Source of the DNA: Patescibacteria group bacterium | GTDB lineage: Bacteria > Patescibacteriota > Minisyncoccia > Sungbacterales > GWA2-42-14 | Assembly (NCBI GenBank): GCA_018971745.1 | Contig: JAGXAD010000006.1 | Coordinates: forward strand, 1 to 11,771 | Reading direction: 5' to 3' | Length of the DNA stretch: 11,771 nucleotides | In this document: in pieces, positions 7,165 to 11,771 of the stretch | Layout: each line of letters starts with the position of its first letter | Numbering within the stretch: position 1 is the first letter of the stretch | Notes under the pieces: model-generated | Databases searched by the model: none | What the model was told of the DNA's origin: nothing | What the model saw: the letters and a program-made list of their open reading frames with translations, nothing else | Translations under genes and position numbers: made by a program

Positions 7165-7270
7165 CAAAAATGCAAACGTCAAAAGTCAAAAGTCAAAATG
7201 TCGGTGGCAATGTTCGCCGCAGCGAACATTGTTTCCGTAATTTTGCATTTTGCATTTTGCATTTTGACTT
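7165..7270. repeat. Heptad-built inverted repeat with GC stem-loop between pilC and the first minor pilin
   Basis: Left arm: units TGCAAAC, GTCAAAA, GTCAAAA, GTCAAAA (7171-7198). Core: perfect 10-bp stem CAATGTTCGC (7208-7217), loop CGCA, GCGAACATTG (7222-7231). Right arm: TTTTGCA, TTTTGCA, TTTTGCA, TTTTGAC (7241-7268). The frame of the following pilin stays open across the whole element, so the ATG at 7170 and the TTG at 7257 both lie inside repeat units. Confidence 0.85.
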
Positions 7271-7739
7271 TGAGCGTAAACAAATTGGTTTTTCTCTTAT
7301 AGAAATAATTATTGCCGTCGCGGTATTGGGCATTCTTGCCGTTCTTGCCGTAAGCGGGTTTTCGTCGTTTAAAGCGTCAGGCGAACTATTCCGTGCAGCG
7401 GATACGATTGTGGGAGCGCTCAACAATGCGCGCTCCCAAACTTTAGCGTCGCGCGATGATTCTCAATACGGGGTTTTTTTTGATCAAAACCAAAATCAAA
7501 TCGTTTTTTTTGCCGGCAATTACTACAATGCGTCTTCGCCAACCAATGAAATAACCGAACTTCCGACGCAAATAGAAATTTCATCCTTATCGCTCACCAA
7601 TGCCACCACCGCAATCGCGTTTGCCCGCCTTTCCGGCGACCCGAGCGCCACCGGAACCGTTGTGTTGCGAATCAAAGGAAACACGCTTCAAACCAAAACG
7701 ATTCAAATCAACGATTCCGGAACCGCAGAAATTAAATAA
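7170..7739 (+). CDS. GspH/FimT-like minor pilin (type IV prepilin)
   Basis: A secreted pseudopilin with a class III prepilin signal: G-FSLIEIIIAVAVLGILAVLAV, where cleavage follows the Gly and Glu is at mature position 5, then a single hydrophobic helix. The body has the GspH/FimT look (ALNNARSQTLASRD after the helix, a small Ser/Thr-rich beta domain, and FARLSGDPSATG with VVLRIKG near the end). Mature length is about 150 residues, normal for the family. The start is uncertain: ATG 7170 gives a 40-residue leader translated from the spacer repeat, while TTG 7257 gives an 11-residue leader (MHFDFERKQIG), more usual for prepilins. I give the longer limit but favour 7257 biologically. Likely part of a minor-pilin priming or tip complex with the next three genes. 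Confidence 0.85.
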   Translation: MQTSKVKSQNVGGNVRRSEHCFRNFAFCILHFDFERKQIGFSLIEIIIAVAVLGILAVLAVSGFSSFKASGELFRAADTIVGALNNARSQTLASRDDSQYGVFFDQNQNQIVFFAGNYYNASSPTNEITELPTQIEISSLSLTNATTAIAFARLSGDPSATGTVVLRIKGNTLQTKTIQINDSGTAEIK

Positions 7740-7757
7740 TTTTTCAACGTACTATCC

Positions 7758-8225
7758 ATGAAAGGATCCTCGCTTATTGAAATCATCGTCGGGCTTGCCG
7801 TTATTGCGACAGCGCTTCTTTTCCTTGGCAACATCGCGCAATATTCCCTGCGGCTTGTGGAAACAAGCACGATGCGCCTTCAGGCGACATTTCTGTTAAG
7901 CGAAGGCGCGGAGGCCGTTAAAACTATGCGCGATCGCGGCTGGACCGCAAACATCAATCCGTTACCGCTCGATACCGACTCTTATCTTGCGTTCAGCGCA
8001 AACCAATGGCAAGCCACCGCGACTCCGGAAACCATAGATAATGCGTTTAGCCGGAAATTCACGGTTGCCGGCGTCCAACGAAATTCATCCGATGACATCG
8101 TAGCGTCCGGCGGCACCGTTGACCCAAACACAAAAAAAATAACCGTTACGGTATCGTGGAACCAAGGCAGCCGGCCATTCTCGGAATCAATCTCAACCTA
8201 TATCACCAATCTTTTTAATAATTAA
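7758..8225 (+). CDS. PilV/GspI-like minor pilin (type IV prepilin)
   Basis: A 155-residue prepilin with a minimal leader: MKG, then SSLIEIIVGLAVIATALLFLGNIAQYSL. The Gly at -1 and Glu at +5 of the prepilin peptidase site are kept, but mature residue 1 is Ser rather than Phe or Met. The segment LLSEGAEAVKTMRDRGW just after the helix is typical of PilV/GspI-type minor pilins. The C-terminal half ends in beta strands (KKITVTVSWNQG). It follows the GspH-like gene after only 18 bp with no repeat element between them, and lacks a Shine-Dalgarno motif. Confidence 0.85.
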   Translation: MKGSSLIEIIVGLAVIATALLFLGNIAQYSLRLVETSTMRLQATFLLSEGAEAVKTMRDRGWTANINPLPLDTDSYLAFSANQWQATATPETIDNAFSRKFTVAGVQRNSSDDIVASGGTVDPNTKKITVTVSWNQGSRPFSESISTYITNLFNN

Positions 8226-8343
8226 TTTTTCAAACGGTTAAAAAATTCAAATCTCAAAATGCAAAATGACAATGTAATATGTAACATAATTTTGCATTTT
8301 GAATTGTCATTTTGAAACTTGCATTTTGATTTTTGCATTTCTT
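8226..8343. repeat. Heptad-built inverted repeat between the second and third minor pilins
   Basis: Left arm units CAAATCT, CAAAATG, CAAAATG (8248-8268). Right arm units TTTTGCA, TTTTGAA, TTGTCA (one base short), TTTTGAA, ACTTGCA, TTTTGAT, TTTTGCA (8290-8337), ending 6 bp before the ATG at 8344. Several pairing registers are possible: CAAAATGCAAAAT (8255-8267) with 8289-8301, or CAAAATGACAAT (8262-8273) with 8303-8314. The centre is a short TATGT-A-ACATA (8278-8288). TTCAAATCTCAAAA (8246-8259) recurs exactly in the receiver-pilB spacer at 3983-3996. Confidence 0.85.
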
Positions 8344-8844
8344 ATGAAAGGAACCAGCATCATAGAACTCATTATTTACGGCGCGATTCTCGCGTTTATT
8401 TCGCTCTTTGCCGTACATACTCTGCTTACGGTTACCGCCGCATTTTCGCAGGCGAGAACCGAACGGCTCATTAACGAAAACGGCAACAGCATTATGGAAC
8501 GGCTGATGCGAGAAATCCGCTTTGCCCAAGCCGTTGATGACGCAAGCGTGCTTGGCGCAAATCCAAGCGACCTCATACTCAAAACATTTGCGAGCCCGAC
8601 CGACGATACGCCCGCATCAATAGAATTTTCCTCAGCCAACAAAAATTTGCTGTTCAAAACGCGCGCCGGCAACACCATCCAATTAAACGCGGATAGCATT
8701 GCCGTCCCCGTATTCACGGCAACAAAACTAATCAACGGAAGCACCGTCGGAATCAAATTCCAGCTTGCCCTGCAGGCATCTTCCACAAAAATAAACATCC
8801 AAAAAATTTTTTACGGAACCGCGATTTTGCGGGGAAGCTATTAA
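8344..8844 (+). CDS. PilW/GspJ-like minor pilin (type IV prepilin)
   Basis: A 166-residue prepilin again starting MKG, then TSIIELIIYGAILAFISLFAVHTLL: Gly at -1, Glu at +5, one hydrophobic helix. ENGNSIMERLMREIRFAQAV after the helix is characteristic of PilW/GspJ-type minor pilins. The rest is a beta-rich globular domain without cysteines. A longer frame opens at TTG 8299, but those 15 residues come from the spacer repeat; the ATG at 8344 parallels the start of the preceding pilin gene (both begin ATGAAAGGA) and is preferred. With its neighbours it supplies the H-V-W set of minor pilins that prime or cap the pilus. Confidence 0.85.
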   Translation: MKGTSIIELIIYGAILAFISLFAVHTLLTVTAAFSQARTERLINENGNSIMERLMREIRFAQAVDDASVLGANPSDLILKTFASPTDDTPASIEFSSANKNLLFKTRAGNTIQLNADSIAVPVFTATKLINGSTVGIKFQLALQASSTKINIQKIFYGTAILRGSY

Positions 8845-8931
8845 TAAAATTTTCAATTTACAATTTTTAATTTTCAAATTTGAAAATTGTATCATTGAAA
8901 ATTCAATGAAAATTGAAAATTGAAAATGACA
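8845..8931. repeat. Inverted repeat with opposite polarity (T-rich arm first) before the PilX-like gene
   Basis: The T-rich left arm (8848-8875) precedes the A-rich right arm, the reverse of the other elements. Core: perfect palindrome AATTTTCAAATTTGAAAATT (8869-8888). A second small stem is CATTGAA-AA-TTCAATG (8893-8908). 7-bp units TGAAAAT occur at 8881-8887, 8896-8902 and in tandem at 8907-8927. The only usable in-frame start of the next gene (TTG 8913) lies within the array. Confidence 0.75.
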
Positions 8932-10178
8932 AATTTAAACGACAATCGCGAGTACCCGCGGAATGTTCGGAAAAAGGACAGGCACTCATGACGATGGTTA
9001 TCTTCACCCTGCTCATTTCCCTGGGCGGGCTTTTGAGTTTTTCTTCCATTGCTTTAAACGAAACAACAACTTCCCGCGCAGCGCTTTGGGGAGAAAAAAG
9101 TTACTATGTTTCCGAGGCGGGCCTTGAAGACGCGAGCTACCGCATCATGCGAGGAAAGATGTACGCGCCGATCCAAACCATGACGATTGACGGATTCAGC
9201 GCGACAACGACGATTGCCGCCGTCGGCGGAACGAAAGAAGTAACCGCACTCGGCAATGTTCTGCGCGACGAAAGAACCACAAAAACAATTCTTAAATCTT
9301 CAAACGGCGTTTCCTTTTTTTACGGAATCCAGGTGGGCGACGGCGGGGTCGTTATGGGAAACAACACTTCCATTGTCGGGAATGTTTTTTCCAATGGCGA
9401 TATCAACGGCGGAGGCAAAACGCAAAGCACCGTTACCGGGACCGCAATTGCCGCGGGAATCCATACGATCCAAAACATCACCGTCAACCAAAACGGATCA
9501 GCGCAAAATTTTAACAATTGCAATATCGGCGGAACTGCAACATATGTTTCCCAGTGGAACGGCTGCACCGCGGGCTCGACGCAAACCGCATCCCAAGCTC
9601 CAGCCCCGGGAACATTCCCCATCACGGGAGAACAAATTACCAATTGGAAAAACGACGCGGTTGCCGGCGGAACAATCAACAGTATAACCGTCAATACGAA
9701 CACTTCGCTTGGCCCCAAAAAAATAAACGGCAACCTGACGCTTGGAAACAATGTCACGCTTACGATTACCGGAACCGTATGGGTAACCGGAACCATTGCC
9801 TTCGGCAACAATAACACGCTCCGGCTTTCCGCTTCGTACGGCGAGTTAAGCGGGCTCGTTATCGTTGACGGCGCAACCAATGTCGGAAACAACGCGATCT
9901 TTCTTGGTTCGGGAACCGCCGGAAGTTACCTGATGTTGCTTGATACCGCGATCAACGACGCAATTGACATAGGGAATAACGCAAACGGAGCCATCTTCTA
10001 TGCGCCAAACGGAACCATTGACATCGGAAACAATTTAAGCCTGCACGAAGCAACCGCGTACAAATTGGAAATCAGCAATAATTCTTCAATTATCTACGAA
10101 AACGGGCTTGCGAATCTCCAATTTTCATCCGGCCCGAGCGGCGGATACCAGATAGAACGATGGAAAGAAACAGAATAG
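8913..10178 (+). CDS. PilX-like pilus-associated protein with Gly-Asn-rich repetitive body
   Basis: A 421-residue protein with a short cytoplasmic head carrying KGQALM (21-26), one transmembrane helix (about 26-48), then ALWGEKSYYVSEAGLEDASYRIM (57-79), the pattern of PilX N-terminal-type pilus assembly proteins. The remaining 300 residues are rich in Gly, Asn, Thr and Ile, with GNN motifs at 149, 278, 298, 325, 354 and 372 and a variant SNN at 388, usually after an aliphatic residue. This suggests a parallel beta-solenoid exposed outside the cell. Cys203 and Cys218 could form a disulfide. It is about twice the length of a classical PilX. An in-frame TGA at 8907-8909 limits the start to TTG 8913, inside a repeat array; ATG 8988 would remove the KGQAL motif. 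Possible role: tip adhesin or minor-pilin partner. Confidence 0.75.
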   Translation: MKIENDKFKRQSRVPAECSEKGQALMTMVIFTLLISLGGLLSFSSIALNETTTSRAALWGEKSYYVSEAGLEDASYRIMRGKMYAPIQTMTIDGFSATTTIAAVGGTKEVTALGNVLRDERTTKTILKSSNGVSFFYGIQVGDGGVVMGNNTSIVGNVFSNGDINGGGKTQSTVTGTAIAAGIHTIQNITVNQNGSAQNFNNCNIGGTATYVSQWNGCTAGSTQTASQAPAPGTFPITGEQITNWKNDAVAGGTINSITVNTNTSLGPKKINGNLTLGNNVTLTITGTVWVTGTIAFGNNNTLRLSASYGELSGLVIVDGATNVGNNAIFLGSGTAGSYLMLLDTAINDAIDIGNNANGAIFYAPNGTIDIGNNLSLHEATAYKLEISNNSSIIYENGLANLQFSSGPSGGYQIERWKETE

Positions 10179-10187
10179 CATAACCTA

Positions 10188-10196
10188 TGATACAAT
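10188..10196 (+). promoter_or_regulatory. Possible extended -10 promoter before pilM
   Basis: TGA-TACAAT in the 53-bp spacer after the PilX-like gene fits an extended -10 element; no clear -35 is seen. It would start a transcript near 10203, about 29 nt before the pilM ATG. This spacer has no heptad inverted repeat, so pilM onward may form a separately initiated unit. Weak evidence in AT-rich sequence. Confidence 0.35.
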
Positions 10197-10231
10197 AAAA
10201 CAAACGGCGCGCATTCGTATTCGCAACCATT

Positions 10232-11332
10232 ATGTTCCCAAAACTTATACAACAAATTATCAATCCGCCGGCATTCGGTCTGGATATTTCTGATTTAACG
10301 GTAAAATACGCAAAACTTAAAGAGACAAAAGGCGGGAAACGGATTGATTACTTCGGAGAAATAAACATTCCGGACGGCATCGTGGTATCCGGAGAAATCA
10401 AAAACGAAAAGGAGCTCACACGCATCCTGCAAAATGGGCTTCGCGACCGCCAAGGGAAACCAATCAAAGATCGTTTCATCGTTGCGTCATTGCCGGAAGA
10501 AAAAAGTTTTTTGAACATAGTTCAGCTGCCGAAAATAAAACCGGAACAAATTCCGCTTGCCATCCGATGGGAACTTGAAGGAAACATCCCGTTCCCCCTG
10601 AACGAAATTTATTTTGACTACGAGGTAATTCCCTCCGGCGAAGAAAAAACGGACCACGTGGACATTTTGGTCACCGCATTCCCAAAAACCATTGTTGATT
10701 CGTACGTGCGGGTCGTGCAAGGCGCCGGCTTTATGCCGGCCGTGCTTGAACTTGAATCGCAGGCAATAAGCCGGGCGCTTATTGACAAGAAAAATCTGAA
10801 CCGCGCAATTATCATTCTTGATCTCGGCGCAACCAAAACAAGCTTTATCACTTTCAGCAAAAACGCGCTCACCCTGACGCTCGGCATTAATTTGGGAGGA
10901 AGAAATTTTGACCAGTCAATCGCAAAAAATCTCGGCATTAGCATCACTGAGGCGGAACAAATTAAAAAAGAAAACGGCCTTGATAAAAACTATAAAAACG
11001 GCGTCATTCTTGAATCCGTTATTCCGCTGCTTTCCGAACTCGTTGACGCCATCAAACATCAGGTTATTTTTTATCAGGAACATTCGCTTCACCGCCATAA
11101 CGCGGAACCGGACATTTCCGCCGTTATTCTTTCGGGCGGCGACGCAAATTTAATCGGCATTGAACGATATCTCAATATTAATCTTAAAAAAACCGTTGTG
11201 CTCGGCAATCCGCTTATCAACATCTACGGGGAAAACCCGAAAGAAATTCCTCCAATTCCAAAAAACAAAACGTTAAAATACGCCACCGCATTCGGGCTGG
11301 CGCTCCGCGGCATGGACTGGAACGAATCTTAA
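10232..11332 (+). CDS. pilM: Type IV pilus assembly actin-like ATPase PilM
   Basis: A 366-residue cytoplasmic protein with the FtsA/ParM-like actin fold. The phosphate-1 motif is FGLDIS (15-20), phosphate-2 is ILDLGATKTS (195-204), and the adenosine motif is VILSGGDANL (298-307). VASLPEEKSFLNIVQLP (84-100) is a typical PilM block, as is IRWELEGNIPFPLNE (111-125). PilM binds the N-terminal tail of PilN and forms the inner-membrane alignment complex with PilN and PilO, linking the ATPase/platform to the rest of the machine. PilN follows downstream, as expected. The ATG start gives the normal N-terminus; no Shine-Dalgarno motif is visible. Confidence 0.95.
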   Translation: MFPKLIQQIINPPAFGLDISDLTVKYAKLKETKGGKRIDYFGEINIPDGIVVSGEIKNEKELTRILQNGLRDRQGKPIKDRFIVASLPEEKSFLNIVQLPKIKPEQIPLAIRWELEGNIPFPLNEIYFDYEVIPSGEEKTDHVDILVTAFPKTIVDSYVRVVQGAGFMPAVLELESQAISRALIDKKNLNRAIIILDLGATKTSFITFSKNALTLTLGINLGGRNFDQSIAKNLGISITEAEQIKKENGLDKNYKNGVILESVIPLLSELVDAIKHQVIFYQEHSLHRHNAEPDISAVILSGGDANLIGIERYLNINLKKTVVLGNPLINIYGENPKEIPPIPKNKTLKYATAFGLALRGMDWNES

Positions 11333-11466
11333 AATGGGTACAAAAGCGTGTTCGAAAATTTTTAAAACGCAAAATTAAAATTTAAAAATGGTTGTATTTT
11401 GCCCGCTGGCAAAATACAATTCACCGCAATTTTAACTTTTGATTTTTAAATTTTGAATTGGATATT
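11333..11466. repeat. Heptad-built inverted repeat with 12-bp core stem between pilM and pilN
   Basis: Left arm units CAAAATT, AAAATTT, AAAAATG (11370-11390). Core: perfect 12-bp stem TTGTATTTTGCC (11392-11403), loop CGCT, GGCAAAATACAA (11408-11419). Right arm units TTTTAAC, TTTTGAT, TTTTAAA, TTTTGAA (11430-11457), ending 9 bp before the pilN ATG. CAAAATTAAAATTT (11370-11383) is identical to 3971-3984, and TTTGATTTTTAAATTT (11438-11453) to 5925-5940. No T run directly follows the core, so a simple terminator is unlikely. Confidence 0.85.
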
Positions 11467-11771
11467 ATGTTCAACCTCAATCTGCTTCCCGAAAAAGAAA
11501 AACAAAACGTCATATGGGAAAAACGAACCAGCCAAACGTTCTATTTTGGTTCGCTTGCGATTGCGTCAGTGTTTATTTTTTTAATCTTGCTCTTTCCTTC
11601 CTACATATTTCTTGCGCTTCAAAACGATGAAATCGCGCGCAACCTTGAACTTGAAAAAAAAGCGCAGGAAACATTGCAGATAACAACCGTTGAAAACCGA
11701 ATTGTTGCAATCAACGCAAATACGCGGCGCATCGTCCAAAACAACACCGAACCGTTCACGCCGGGAATTTT
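11467..11771 (+). CDS. pilN: Type IV pilus assembly protein PilN (5' part, cut by window edge)
   Basis: The first 101 codons of an open frame running off the window. The N-terminus FNLNLLPEKEK matches the conserved NLLP motif by which PilN's cytoplasmic tail binds PilM. A single transmembrane helix follows at about residues 28-50 (SLAIASVFIFLILLFPSYIFL), then a long charged helix likely to form a coiled coil (about 51-90), as in PilN. Position right after pilM agrees. PilO would be expected next, outside the window. The ATG has only a weak GGA 4 nt upstream. Confidence 0.88.
   Translation, partial: MFNLNLLPEKEKQNVIWEKRTSQTFYFGSLAIASVFIFLILLFPSYIFLALQNDEIARNLELEKKAQETLQITTVENRIVAINANTRRIVQNNTEPFTPGI

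Noticed and set aside
8299..8343. PilW-like start at TTG 8299
   Set aside because: The added 15 residues are repeat-derived and would place a non-family segment before the prepilin leader; ATG 8344 mirrors the previous pilin gene.
9320..9892. 190-codon minus-strand open frame opposite the PilX-like gene
   Set aside because: Hydrophobic Val/Pro-rich composition is the mirror of the Gly/Asn/Thr-rich codons on the plus strand; nothing supports expression.
11392..11419. Core stem before pilN as an intrinsic terminator
   Set aside because: The stem is strong but is followed by TTCACCGC rather than a T run, and the next gene belongs to the same assembly complex.
3969..11466. Spacer repeats as classical MITEs or insertion-sequence remnants
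   Set aside because: No transposase, no defined terminal repeats and no target-site duplications are visible; the ends are not fixed between copies.

Overview
The window looks like a piece of a compact, AT-leaning bacterial genome, most likely a Candidate Phyla Radiation (Patescibacteria/Parcubacteria-like) organism. This rests on gene order, on the lack of Shine-Dalgarno motifs in most genes, and on protein style; no single marker gene proves it. No rRNA, tRNA, CRISPR array, insertion sequence or transposase gene is visible.

Layout. Positions 1-1089 (+) hold the last codons of a 2-oxoacid:ferredoxin oxidoreductase alpha subunit, overlapping a complete beta subunit. A bidirectional hairpin terminator (1096-1125) separates it from a convergent class-III PLP aminotransferase (1128-2432, -). 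Together they suggest amino-acid/2-oxoacid metabolism coupled to ferredoxin. A short divergent promoter region (2433-2548) contains an odd palindrome with -10-like hexamers on both strands. From 2549 to the right edge, everything is on the + strand and forms one type IV pilus locus: membrane sensor histidine kinase, stand-alone receiver protein, PilB extension ATPase, PilC platform protein, three type IV prepilin-like minor pilins (GspH/FimT-like, PilV/GspI-like, PilW/GspJ-like), a large PilX-like protein with a repetitive Gly-Asn-rich body, PilM and the start of PilN. The two-component pair at the head of the locus probably controls pilus synthesis or motility. No PilT, PilD or major pilin lies in the window. 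The longest non-coding stretch is 134 bp.

Two features stand out. First, most spacers inside the pilus locus are filled by related imperfect inverted repeats. Each has an A-rich arm of consecutive 7-bp units (consensus NNCAAAA), a central stem-loop that differs from copy to copy, and a T-rich arm of complementary 7-bp units (TTTTGNN) ending 3-9 bp before the next start codon. Elements share exact 14-16-mers in mosaic fashion. I know of no named family that matches. Second, pilB is split by a -1 frameshift at an A8 tract lying in frame as A AAA AAA. The conserved C-terminal tail continues in the other frame to 5832, so either slippage/recoding, a recent mutation or a sequence error is involved.

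The kor and aminotransferase genes have clear purine-rich ribosome binding sites, while the pilus genes have none. The pilus locus may therefore be translated by another route: leaderless initiation at the kinase and repeat-arm-adjacent starts downstream.
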